Source: an uncultured Mycoplasmatota bacterium
GTDB lineage: Bacteria > Bacillota_I > Bacilli_A > RF39 > UBA660
Assembly (NCBI GenBank): GCA_948434005.1
Contig: CAOJEH010000003.1
Coordinates: forward strand, 91,243-155,242
Direction of reading: 5' to 3'
Length of the DNA: 64,000 nucleotides
In this document: piece after piece, positions 43,749 through 53,200 of the stretch
How positions within the stretch are numbered: position 1 is the stretch's first letter
Layout: each line of letters starts with the position of its first letter
Translations under genes and position numbers: made by a program
The notes under the pieces: generated by a model
The model's input: the letters and a program-made list of their open reading frames with translations, nothing else
The model's database searches: none
Told to the model about the DNA's origin: nothing

Positions 43749-44102
43749 TTACTTAGCTTTTGACCAACAAGTAGACCATGACTCTGTATCAGCCTTTCCT
43801 CCAGTTGCCTTTTTACTTCCTTTTTGAGCATCACCAACTATGTTCATTATTAATTTAACTAAAAGAACTATGAAGAATATTGCAATTGCATAAATACAAC
43901 GTTTAATAAGCCTTGATTGAGCAGCTTTAACTTCCTTATCATCACTTGAAATTACTGCCTTTCCTAAATCAATTGTTCCAAATAAAATAAGTGCAATTGG
44001 AATTACAAATTGAATTATATTAAATACAGTCTTAACAACCCTAATAAGTGGTAATAAACTATCACAATAATTTATATCTACCATTTGAAATAAATCTAAC
44101 AT
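43749..44102 (-). CDS. VirB2/TrbC-like pilin or small channel subunit (copy 1)
   Basis: A 117-residue protein with two hydrophobic helices (about 25-45 and 68-90) and the loop GTIDLGKAVISSDDKEVK then AAQSRLIKRCIYAI, paralogous to the next gene. It lacks a clear cleavable signal peptide. The tail is polar with one Cys. It has a near-perfect sigma-A promoter of its own, a strong AAAGGAG site, and a terminator directly after it, so it is probably made in excess over the rest of the machine, as a main pilus or channel subunit would be (inference). Confidence 0.78.
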   Translation of the reverse strand: MLDLFQMVDINYCDSLLPLIRVVKTVFNIIQFVIPIALILFGTIDLGKAVISSDDKEVKAAQSRLIKRCIYAIAIFFIVLLVKLIMNIVGDAQKGSKKATGGKADTESWSTCWSKAK

Positions 44103-44128
44103 AAATACATCTCCTTTAACTAATTATG

Positions 44129-44158
44129 ATTATACATTATACTAACAATATATGTCAA
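44129..44158 (-). promoter_or_regulatory. Consensus sigma-A promoter inside the pilus/secretion block
   Basis: The minus strand has TTGACA (44153-44158), 18 bases, TATAAT (44129-44134); both boxes match the consensus fully. It stands 27 bases before the VirB2-like copy 1 start. Confidence 0.85.
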
Positions 44159-44181
44159 TATAATTATTGTCTACTTTACAT

Positions 44182-45159
44182 TCATCTTCGGAATAATCCA
44201 AAAATATTCTTACTTTCTGATTTTTTAGCAGCTGTGGCATCACCTATACCAATTCTTGATAAAAAGTCACTAAGTACAGCATTCTTTTTCCTCTCATCTA
44301 GAGGTGGTATATTATAAAATACTTTTGAATTAGACTCATATTCAAATTCAGTAACATCTTTATTAGTTAATAAGCTTTTATTTAAAACTAACTTTTTACC
44401 AAGTAGTTTTTCAAATACTCTTCTATCACTTTTAATTAATTTATTTAATTTAATAGAACTAGGTTCAATTAAGTATATAACTTCATCACATATGCTTTCA
44501 TCTTTATAATCATTTAAATCTATTAATATCATTTTCGCAGTATATATGTCTCTTAATTTGGATTCTACATCCATTTCGCTTACAGAAACTAAATTTTTAT
44601 CGTTAAAAACAGGAAAATCTTTCTTTCCAATCTCTAATCCATAGATATTTGGACCAAACATATCTACTAATTCTCTTTTTAACATATATAGTAATGACGT
44701 TGCCCCTGCATGTTCGGTTACGTTTCTAATTCCTAATATTTTTATACCACCTGTTGTATTATTGCCATCACCAAATGAACTACCATTTAGTTGTTGAATT
44801 TTTGCAACATCTTTATACTCATTTGGTTTTGAAATTAGTCCTTTAATTGCATTTATATTATTAGTGAAGTTATATACACCAATTGAAACTAAATCTGATA
44901 AAAACTTTGATTGACATACATCATCAGGTAAAACTAGTATAAGCTTGTTTTCACCTAAGCCAATAGCTAATTTTTGAATAACATCAATATTTCTATAATT
45001 TTTTACAGCAGTAATATCAAGTATCATTTTATCATAAAAAAAGTCTTTGAACATTGCAACTAATTCATCGGCTTCATATTCCCCAGTAACATTCTTTATG
45101 ACATCAATATCTAAGTTAGATAGTACTTGACTTCTTTGATTAGCTACTATAACGTTCAA
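44182..45159 (-). CDS. TadZ/CpaE-like pilus localisation protein
   Basis: A 325-residue protein with an N-terminal receiver-like alpha/beta part (1-110: IVANQRSQVLSNL, KLILVLPDDVCQSKFLSDLVSIGVYNF) and a ParA/MinD-like part (about 138-290). The place of the deviant Walker A holds IRNVTEHAGATSLLYML (near 146-162), which lacks the signature lysines, so ATP use is doubtful. This layout and the position beside TadA, TadB and TadC fit TadZ/CpaE, which sets where Tad pili are built. The start is TTG behind GAGGGTGAT. Confidence 0.75.
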   Translation of the reverse strand: MNVIVANQRSQVLSNLDIDVIKNVTGEYEADELVAMFKDFFYDKMILDITAVKNYRNIDVIQKLAIGLGENKLILVLPDDVCQSKFLSDLVSIGVYNFTNNINAIKGLISKPNEYKDVAKIQQLNGSSFGDGNNTTGGIKILGIRNVTEHAGATSLLYMLKRELVDMFGPNIYGLEIGKKDFPVFNDKNLVSVSEMDVESKLRDIYTAKMILIDLNDYKDESICDEVIYLIEPSSIKLNKLIKSDRRVFEKLLGKKLVLNKSLLTNKDVTEFEYESNSKVFYNIPPLDERKKNAVLSDFLSRIGIGDATAAKKSESKNIFGLFRR

Positions 45160-45177
45160 ATTATCACCCTCTTTTTA

Positions 45178-45621
45178 TTATGTATTAATTACTTTTGGTG
45201 GATACAGTTTAATTGTATCTCCGGATACTTGGAAAAAATCAAGGCTTCTCATTAATCTATCAATTCCGGGTATATCTATTTTAGTAGCAGTAACCACCTT
45301 AAAATATCCACTGTATCTTTCTGCTTTTTCTGGATTTTCACTTGGAATCCATTTAACACAATAACCTCTTTGACATGCCCAGCCTTCTCCAGTCATGTCC
45401 AATTTATTATAACTTGGGTAACGAATTTCATTTAGAGAATTACTTATTTCACTTTGTACTTCACCATCCCAAGCCTCATTTTGTTCTAATATTTTAATTA
45501 TTTTATTTTTAGCTCTAAAAGCCTTATTATAATTAAGTGATAACGCTAAATATCCTGCTATAAGTAAAATAAATACCGCAATAAACATAAGACTTATTGA
45601 ACCACCTACAGCATCTTTCAT
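45178..45621 (-). CDS. TadE-like minor pilin
   Basis: A 147-residue protein with one N-terminal hydrophobic helix (about 8-28, SLMFIAVFILLIAGYLALSL) right after MKDAVGG, then an outside domain with a Cys pair (WACQRGYC). A short leader, a Gly before a pilin-type helix and a small outside domain fit TadE/TadF pseudopilins. No protein family was recognised with certainty. It lies between the Flp-like and TadZ-like genes. Confidence 0.65.
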   Translation of the reverse strand: MKDAVGGSISLMFIAVFILLIAGYLALSLNYNKAFRAKNKIIKILEQNEAWDGEVQSEISNSLNEIRYPSYNKLDMTGEGWACQRGYCVKWIPSENPEKAERYSGYFKVVTATKIDIPGIDRLMRSLDFFQVSGDTIKLYPPKVINT

Positions 45622-45633
45622 ATAATCTCCTTA

Positions 45634-45825
45634 TTATTTATCGCAATCTTTTGGTTGACCATTTTCATCATAACATTTTGAAGCATTACCCCACTGAGTA
45701 TTTAATGAGCTTTGAATATTAGGCCATAATACTATTGTAAAAAATGCTATTACTATTGCAATTGCTGCGATTGTAATTACAGTTAAGTTTAATTCTCCTG
45801 TTGCTGCTTTCATATATACATACAC
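45634..45825 (-). CDS. Flp-like major pilin
   Basis: A 63-residue (59 if the later ATG is used) protein: a short basic leader MKAATG, then ELNLTVITIAAIAIVIAFF as a continuous pilin helix, and a small C-terminal part with a Cys pair (KCYDENGQPKDC). The size and form fit the Flp pilins of Tad systems. The usual Glu at +5 of mature type IV pilins is absent; Glu is at +1. Its own sigma-A promoter stands just upstream, so it is probably expressed more than the machinery genes around it. Confidence 0.75.
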   Translation of the reverse strand: MYVYMKAATGELNLTVITIAAIAIVIAFFTIVLWPNIQSSLNTQWGNASKCYDENGQPKDCDK

Positions 45826-45847
45826 TCCCTTTCATATTATATAAATT

Positions 45848-45876
45848 ATTATATCAATTTTTAAAATAATTATCAA
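45848..45876 (-). promoter_or_regulatory. Sigma-A promoter of the Flp-like pilin gene
   Basis: The minus strand has TTGATA (45871-45876), 17 bases, TATAAT (45848-45853), 23 bases before the first start codon of the Flp-like gene. Confidence 0.75.
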
Positions 45877-45889
45877 TAATTTTTAGTAA

Positions 45890-46678
45890 TTATACACTAC
45901 TTCCAAACATCTGTAACATAGCAAATAAGATAATTATTATAACTCCAATACCGGTACAAACAAGCATTACCATAGTTAAACTTTCCATTTTATCAAGTCT
46001 TTCTTTATATTTAACTTCTCTTGCTTTATTCTGTAAATTTGACACTGATCTTGAAAACATCATAAGTCTTTCTTGCTTTCTTTCCTGCGAGCCTATACCT
46101 AAACGGTATAAAAGTCTCATCATTCTCATTGAGTCTCTAACTGGATAAGTATCTGCAAATTCCATATATGGATCAACAGAAGAATCTCCAGCATTTACTC
46201 TTTCTATTAGCTTCTTTAGTCCCGGTTTAAAGACATCTGGTGCATCATCAATTGATTTACCTATCGCTACTGGAACTGTATAATGCTGAATTAATATCTC
46301 CAATCCTTTAAGATAATATGGTAGTAAAATATCAATTTCATGCAAATGCTTTTTGTAATGACTTTTCAAAGAGTTATAATCAAATTTAAACATTATAAAC
46401 GCTAAAACAAGAGCTAAAACTATATTTCTAATATTGATTTCTCTAAATATAAAGATTAATGCCAAAAATGCAGTAATTAATCCTGTTTTTATTCTATTTC
46501 TATATATAACGTCAGGATCTGCATCTTCTCCATATTTAGCATATACATAAAATTCAAAGTCTTCCTCTTTTAATAACTCAAAATACTTCTCGTTATCTTT
46601 AAGAAACTTTTTTCCATCTACTGTTTTATTATAAAATAATATAAAAATTAAAATTCCACATACTATAACTATTTCCAT
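45890..46678 (-). CDS. tadC: TadC-like pilus membrane protein
   Basis: A 262-residue protein of the type II secretion F family. There are hydrophobic segments near the start (about 2-12), at 72-100 (two) and at the end (about 232-258). The cytoplasmic domain between them has LPYYLKGLEILIQHYTVPVA and RMMRLLYRLGIGSQ. In Tad systems TadB and TadC form the membrane platform over the TadA motor. The gene shares its A with the tadB stop (TAATG), so they are coupled. Confidence 0.8.
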   Translation of the reverse strand: MEIVIVCGILIFILFYNKTVDGKKFLKDNEKYFELLKEEDFEFYVYAKYGEDADPDVIYRNRIKTGLITAFLALIFIFREINIRNIVLALVLAFIMFKFDYNSLKSHYKKHLHEIDILLPYYLKGLEILIQHYTVPVAIGKSIDDAPDVFKPGLKKLIERVNAGDSSVDPYMEFADTYPVRDSMRMMRLLYRLGIGSQERKQERLMMFSRSVSNLQNKAREVKYKERLDKMESLTMVMLVCTGIGVIIIILFAMLQMFGSSV

Positions 46679-47571
46679 TATTCTGCACCTACATTCTCAT
46701 TATAATATTTTTCTCCTTTTAATAAGAAACCTGTATTTACTATTATTACAAGATGCAGAACAATACTACAAATAATATTATCTAATAGGGCAATATATTC
46801 TTCTGTCCCTAGTAGAAATTGAACTGCCATTACAAGAATGTATAGCATCATACCAAAACCAAGAAATTGCTTATGGAATGTTTTTCTATCAATTCTATCA
46901 CGATATACACTTTCAACTAGCATATCTATATCTAATTGCATGTTTTCCAAACTATCCATAGAGTTTTGTGCGCCTTCCTTTGTTATTTGTAAAAATAGTT
47001 GGTGCATATTTTTTACTATGTAGTATGGATATAAGTTACTAAAATATAATAAAGATTCATCAATACTACCATTCTGATATGCTAATTCTATCATATGTTC
47101 AACATCAGTTTTTACAGGATCATCTAACAACTTTGAATCTCTAACACCTTCTATTGCTTTAACAAATGACTGTGTAGTTGCAAATTCCATAATAGTATTA
47201 GAAGTATATACCTGTATCTGTTCAAATAAAAACTCACTATACTCTCTTTTACATCTTAAATATGCTAGATATGGCACAAAACATATCGCAATAGCTACAT
47301 ACATAATTGTAATAGGTAGACTATAAAAATATAAATATGATATTATGGCAGCTGCACCAGCTATTGCAGTAACTTGTATGGTATACTGCCTTGGAGTATA
47401 TTCTCTTCCAAGTTGCTTAGTTTTTTCACGTACAACTTTAAAAGAATATGGTGCTACTTTATCATATACTGAGCCAAATTGAGTTTGAACAAATTTAGAT
47501 ACATTTTGTCCTTGTAATTTCCTAGAAAATACAATTACTAGAGCAATTATTAATAGTATAAAAAACTCCAT
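46678..47571 (-). CDS. tadB: TadB-like pilus membrane protein
   Basis: A 297-residue protein of the same type II secretion F group. It has an N-terminal helix (about 2-14), a pair of helices (about 68-105), a helical cytoplasmic domain (FLFEQIQVYTSNTIMEFATT, SIDESLLYFSNLYPYYIV) and two C-terminal helices (about 236-285). It is the partner of TadC in the pilus platform. GGGGAAT precedes the ATG. It lies between TadA and TadC as in classic tad operons. Confidence 0.8.
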   Translation of the reverse strand: MEFFILLIIALVIVFSRKLQGQNVSKFVQTQFGSVYDKVAPYSFKVVREKTKQLGREYTPRQYTIQVTAIAGAAAIISYLYFYSLPITIMYVAIAICFVPYLAYLRCKREYSEFLFEQIQVYTSNTIMEFATTQSFVKAIEGVRDSKLLDDPVKTDVEHMIELAYQNGSIDESLLYFSNLYPYYIVKNMHQLFLQITKEGAQNSMDSLENMQLDIDMLVESVYRDRIDRKTFHKQFLGFGMMLYILVMAVQFLLGTEEYIALLDNIICSIVLHLVIIVNTGFLLKGEKYYNENVGAE

Positions 47572-47595
47572 ATATATTCCCCTTTCTACGATTAT

Positions 47596-48960
47596 TTATG
47601 GTGTCTGAACATTTGTTGGTCTAACAATTGGTGGCGCACTTACATTAGGCACTGCATTTTGTTCATTATTTGCTATATTAGGAACTGGTGATGGTACTGG
47701 TGTATTTTGAACTTGAGGTTTAGGTATATTAACTTGTGGTGTAATAGGCTTTGCCTGTACAGAAGATATACTTGGTTGTTGATTACTAATTTGTTTTGTT
47801 GGTTGTACAGTTTGTTGATTGTTAGCGTTTGACGTATTAACATCTTGCTTATTATTTAATTCAGTCTCTACATTTGAGTTTATAACCTTTTCTATATCTA
47901 TTTCTTTCATATTTCCAGCTACAGCATTTATATCGATATTTTGATTTTCTAAATACTCTAATAAATGTGCACTAGGTCTAGACTGAAGAGGTTCCTTACC
48001 ATATATCTTTTTATAAATTGTATGAGATTGTGGATTATTATTATCATCTACATAGAATTCAACAACCTCATCAACTTCACGATGAAATTTTCCATATTCT
48101 TTACTATAATAAGCCTTTATGTGGACACCTATTTGAATGTATCGATATATTGTATTTAAAAATTGATTAACATCCAAATCAGTCTCCATCAAACTATAAA
48201 GACGATATGGTATCGCACTTGCTTTATCTGCATGTATAGTAGATAAAATATTATGTCCTGAGGAAATTGAGTTACGAACTGCACTAACAGCTTCTGCACT
48301 ACGAACCTCAGATAGTAAAATCCATTTTGGATTTTGACGCATACATGTAACTAATACATCAGTATAACTTGCAACATTGTTTGTCTTCATTGAAACAATA
48401 TCCCTCTCTGGGAATATCTTGTCAAGATGTAATTCAAGGGTATCTTCAATTGTAATTATTTTTTCATTTTGTTTGGTATGACTAGCTAAATATTTAACGA
48501 ACTCCGTTTTACCTGAACCAGTTTCACCGGCAACTAAAATATTACAATGGCCTTCAACACATTTAATTAAAACATCATGTATATCTTGAGTGAAATAATT
48601 GTCTTTTAAAAGACCCTCTTTCTTTAATCTAATCTTAGCTGGTGTTTTACGTATAACACATGCTATTCCGTTTGTTGCTATAGATTGATGAACAAAGTTA
48701 AAACGTAATTCCGTAGATTCTGCATCCAAAAAAGGTTTAGCATTATTAAATGTCGTACCCATAACATTTGAACATTGAAATGCTAACTTTTCCATAAATT
48801 CTGCAGTAACACCAGGTATTTGTTTTCTAATAGAACCTTGAGTTAATGAACGAATCCAAATTTGACCACGATTACAAAACGAGATATCAGTTATATCATC
48901 ATCATCTAATATAGGTTGTAGTGGACCAAAGTCAAGTTTATCAAAAATACTTTCATCCAT
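47596..48960 (-). CDS. tadA: TadA/CpaF-type pilus ATPase
   Basis: A 454-residue secretion ATPase of the VirB11/PulE family, CpaF branch. Walker A is LVAGETGSGKTEFVK (about 141-155), the Asp box is ITIEDTLELHL (about 169-179), Walker B is WILLSEVRSAEAV (about 214-226), and the His box is GHNILSTIHADKASAIPYRL (about 236-255). The last 95 residues are a Pro/Gln/Val-rich disordered tail, not usual in TadA. It drives Flp assembly at the inner membrane; since VirB11 ATPases belong to the same family it might also serve the neighbouring secretion core (inference). ATG at 48960 chosen on the ribosome site. Confidence 0.93.
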   Translation of the reverse strand: MDESIFDKLDFGPLQPILDDDDITDISFCNRGQIWIRSLTQGSIRKQIPGVTAEFMEKLAFQCSNVMGTTFNNAKPFLDAESTELRFNFVHQSIATNGIACVIRKTPAKIRLKKEGLLKDNYFTQDIHDVLIKCVEGHCNILVAGETGSGKTEFVKYLASHTKQNEKIITIEDTLELHLDKIFPERDIVSMKTNNVASYTDVLVTCMRQNPKWILLSEVRSAEAVSAVRNSISSGHNILSTIHADKASAIPYRLYSLMETDLDVNQFLNTIYRYIQIGVHIKAYYSKEYGKFHREVDEVVEFYVDDNNNPQSHTIYKKIYGKEPLQSRPSAHLLEYLENQNIDINAVAGNMKEIDIEKVINSNVETELNNKQDVNTSNANNQQTVQPTKQISNQQPSISSVQAKPITPQVNIPKPQVQNTPVPSPVPNIANNEQNAVPNVSAPPIVRPTNVQTP

Positions 48961-48992
48961 ATAACTCACTTCCCTTTTATTCTTTTATTCTT

Positions 48993-49796
48993 TTATTCTG
49001 TCCAAACAGTAATATCGTTAATATAATTCTTTAATTCTGTACTACTTAATTTCAACTCACCTGGATCATCTTTAAGACTCTCATCAGTTGGAACAGGTAT
49101 TAATGTAGTATTAACAGATCTTAAATATTTGGATTTCATAAGTAATATATAGTACTCAGACGGTACAGCGAAAATAATAGTTGATGGAGTTCCCTTTTCA
49201 TCTAAATTTGCAAAAACATTTTTACCAGATGAATCTTGAACTGCTAAGACTTTAATATTTTCTAATAACTTACCTACCATAATTTTATCTGTTGTTACTA
49301 TCTCGTCACCCTTTGATGCAGCCTCTTGTGCTTTCAAGTATAAATCTATATAATTTCCAGGTGCAATTGAATTACCATAAGTAGTTTCAACATTAACAGA
49401 TAAATAATATAATACATATCCTGATGGATAATCATATATTATTGCATCTGGTAATTGATCTTTTGTAACAATTGATCTTTTATAAAATAAACTACCTTCT
49501 GGAATCACACTATCAGAATTTGCATATTTATCAATAACATCATTTCTATTTGTATATGCAAGATTATCAGCTACAGTCTCACTAGAAACATTCTTTGTTC
49601 CTATCATATCCGTAGTTATTTGAGTTCCTGGTGAGATTGTTTCCTTTGCATATGGAACCTCAATAGGTGTTATAGCTTTATTAACTTTCATATTATAACC
49701 AAAATATAAAACAAATACTGCTAATACAACACCTATTATAGTCACTGTATTTTTATTAGATAAAACTTTCTTTAATCCTACTCCTATATTTCCCAT
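48993..49796 (-). CDS. cpaB: CpaB/RcpC-like pilus protein with SAF domain
   Basis: A 267-residue protein with one N-terminal membrane helix (about 16-34), then a SAF domain (EVPYAKETISPGTQITTDMI, about 47-66) and the RcpC/CpaB region (YYLSVNVETTYGNSIAPGNYIDLYL, KVLAVQDSSGKNV, TIIFAVPSEYYILLMKSKYL). In diderms CpaB supports the outer membrane secretin; in Gram-positives it likely guides the pilus through the wall. AAAGGAG precedes the ATG. It sits just upstream of tadA. Confidence 0.85.
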   Translation of the reverse strand: MGNIGVGLKKVLSNKNTVTIIGVVLAVFVLYFGYNMKVNKAITPIEVPYAKETISPGTQITTDMIGTKNVSSETVADNLAYTNRNDVIDKYANSDSVIPEGSLFYKRSIVTKDQLPDAIIYDYPSGYVLYYLSVNVETTYGNSIAPGNYIDLYLKAQEAASKGDEIVTTDKIMVGKLLENIKVLAVQDSSGKNVFANLDEKGTPSTIIFAVPSEYYILLMKSKYLRSVNTTLIPVPTDESLKDDPGELKLSSTELKNYINDITVWTE

Positions 49797-49814
49797 TTTA
49801 TTCTCCTTTCTATG

Positions 49815-50282
49815 CTACTCTACACCTGCTAGTTGAGATCCATTTTTATATGTATAAGCTATTGGGTCCTCATTATCTCCTGCGGCTAGAATTCCGTCAA
49901 CTCTTGTAACTACTACCGCATTACGATTATCAGCAGTATTATTTGGGTTAGTACTTAAGTTACTAGCCTCTACTTGAACAGATACCTTAGGTGGAACTTC
50001 GTTTATATCATAAATCTTTACATTATAATCTCTATCAGTTGCAACAGATTTTGCCAGTCTTAACATAAAGCTCTCTGCAAATTTTTCTTTGTCCATTCTT
50101 ACAGTACCATTTTTTCTATAATAACCATAATCTGAAGCATCAGTCATAGCACCTTGTACAGTTTCCTTTAAAGTATAGTAATCCATTTCTGTACCCATAC
50201 TATAATTGCTTATTAGGTTTATTCCTGCAAAAGTGAATATACCTAACATTATAATACCAATTGTTAATATCGCTTTACTCAT
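49815..50282 (-). CDS. TadE-like / DUF5411-like pseudopilin
   Basis: A 155-residue protein with one N-terminal hydrophobic helix (about 4-24), then a conserved-looking stretch (MDYYTLKETVQGAMTDASDYGYY, about 33-55; key residues Tyr, Lys-Glu, Asp) and EKFAESFMLRL, and a beta-rich end (VKIYDINEVPPKVSVQVE). I take it as a minor pilin or a DUF5411-type pilus protein. It is placed between the large secreted protein and cpaB. The family call is tentative. Confidence 0.6.
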   Translation of the reverse strand: MSKAILTIGIIMLGIFTFAGINLISNYSMGTEMDYYTLKETVQGAMTDASDYGYYRKNGTVRMDKEKFAESFMLRLAKSVATDRDYNVKIYDINEVPPKVSVQVEASNLSTNPNNTADNRNAVVVTRVDGILAAGDNEDPIAYTYKNGSQLAGVE

Positions 50283-50296
50283 ATATTCTCACCTCT

Positions 50297-53200
50297 TTAT
50301 TTATTAGTAGCATATAAATCCACAGAACTATTATAATAATTATTATTTTTGTTAGTGATATCTTTATTTCGTGTTAATTTATATTTTGATGAAAGCTCAT
50401 CCAATACATTACTTGTATAATGTGTTAATCCCTCTATTGTATTATCTTTTTTAAACGAACCAGTATAATCAGTATAATCACGATTTGAATAATGTTTTCT
50501 TATTTCTAGTAACTGATCTCCTGTTAGTTTAATATGGTAATCACATCCAGGACATTCAGATGAAGCAAACTCAGGAGTTTCAAATAATTCTTTTTCTGTA
50601 GTATTAATATATTCTACATACTTTTCAGGATTTATTGAATAGGTTTTAGCTTCCTCTGGAGCATCAGAAGGAATTGTATTAATTTTTGCTTCTTTTGTAA
50701 AGTTAAATGGGATCTCATTTTTTGCATATTTTTTGAATGCTTCCCCGACTTTTATAACTTTATATACATAATCATCTATTGGTGCTGTTGAATCTTCAGT
50801 TGCATAGAAACATTGTGTATTAACAGCCCAATTAAATTTACCAAATTTTTCTATATGTGATTTAATATTATAATTTCTATTTTCATCAGTTTTTTCATAT
50901 ACTTTACCATATTTTGCCTGATATTTTTCTGCACCCCAAGCCTTATAGAACCACCATTTTGAATTATAAGCTTTAGAATTATATAATAGGCAATACTGAT
51001 CTGCAAATAGTGTACCATATTCGCCATTTGTATCTTTTGTACCATTACAATTTTCAGGGTGATCATTAACATTACCAGATTTATCATTTACACAAGTTCC
51101 TGGGAATGTGATTGTTGTTTTATAATCATGATATGGATATTTATTACCATAACAAATACCGTTTATACCATTAGATAAATTTCCATCTTCTTCTTTACTA
51201 TCATAGCAAATACCATTTACACAATTAGTTGCGCCACTACCATCTGATTGATCTTTTTCACCAGAATAATAATCTTTATAGTGTTCTATACTTCTAAATA
51301 TATCATCAGTTGGATTTTCAATTCTATTTTCATTATTTTTACTTGGTTGATTTGTATTTTTTAGTCTATTATTATCTGCATCATAGTCTCTTGTAGGAGT
51401 TCCTTTTTTTGATTCATTATTAGCACCTATTTCAAAGGTTGATACTTCTTCAGAACAATTTGCTGTTGCAGCTTCTTCACACTCTTTAACTAACTCATTA
51501 TTTATACCTTCTTGTTTATCATAGTAATCCATTGCTTCACTAACACTAGATACGCAACCATTACCACCAACACTACCACCAGAAGTTGGATAGAAGCCAC
51601 AATCTTCATGACAATGCCATCCATTTGAAACTTGTCTTTTAATACCATCATTATCAATATTATAATATCTACGATATCCTGCACCATTATGTCCAGAATC
51701 TATTCCATATAATGATTTAATTAAAGACTCTGTTTGTCCAACACTTCTCATATAATATTTTGCTGATCTTTTTACAGAATTAAATACTGAATCTGCTCCG
51801 CTTCTTTTGCTATTTCCATAATTATTACTTCCATCATGAGAACTATTTTTAGATGGCGCATTTTCGGCACCATATTTAACTTTCCATTTATAAGTGTATG
51901 CCTTGTCACTATCTGCAGCTACATATGAACCAAAAGGTTTTTGATTTTTAGCTTTATAAAAATATGTGGCACAGGCAGAAGAATTACTTCTAATGTCTGC
52001 TTCTGAATCACAAGATGATTTTACATCTACACATTTATTCTTATCATCATCCCATTGATAATGATATGGGTCAGCGTCTTCTTTTGCTTCACATTTTTCT
52101 TCTTTATAATCAGCATATGATAATCCCATATTAGTTAGTGATGTATTGCTAGTTTCATTACCATATAATACTAAAGAATCAGATTTAATATTATTCGATT
52201 CATTTGAAGCTAATTTACTGTATTTTGAATTAACTTCTTTATCTATATTAGTTTCATAAACATTATTATAACATTTATCTATACATTTTTGTGAGTATTT
52301 ACCACCATCACATGATTTTACACAACTGTCAAAATTATCTGCAGGTCCTGCTTGAGTCTCTTCTTTTCTTCCATTACATTCTGCTCCCATAGAAGCACAA
52401 ATTGTAACACCTTCTGGCCAATTTAATTTTTCATTATTAATCTCTGTCTTACAATATACTTTACTTCTTACAGTGACTTTATAAGAAAAACATAATCCAG
52501 AACTTGAAGTAACTGGTGGATCATAAGTTGTAACGAAAGTTTCATAGCAATTGACTTTGCATAAATCATTATTTAGAATTTCATTCTCACTTGAATAAAA
52601 CTTTTTATCTTCAAAATTTGTTTGATCATCTTCACATTGTAATGTTCCTGCATTTGTAAGATATTGCGAGTCATCTTTTGTATCAGCGTTTTCTGTAGTT
52701 ATTTGTTTAAATGTGGAATCATTTTTTAAATAGTTCAATTGAGTATCATATTCCTTATTTTCTTCGCTTTTTTCTAATTCTTGAACTCTTTTAATTCCGT
52801 TAAACATATTTATAAATTGTTTTTTAATTTTTCTAATTTTAGATTGTGAAAATGATACTGTTGTTGTTGAGCCTGAGTTAAAGCAATAAGAAAAATATTT
52901 ACCCGCTCTTTTATACCATTCACTAGCTTCTCCACCAGCTTTATATTCAGCTTTAACATCCTTACTTTCATCTGGCCCAGTCTTTTTATACTGTCCATTT
53001 CTAAATTCAGTACATGCTGCTGTATTATACATTTTATTCTCAGGAGTTGTTTTTCCAGGAATTGTATAATATGCAAAATAACCAGTACCCTTTTTATCAT
53101 AACTAGTATTTCTAATTACAACTTTATTATTACTGTTTAGCGCTATTCTTCCTGCTCTACATTCAATTTTATTATTACCTGAACCACTTGTGAATTTTGA

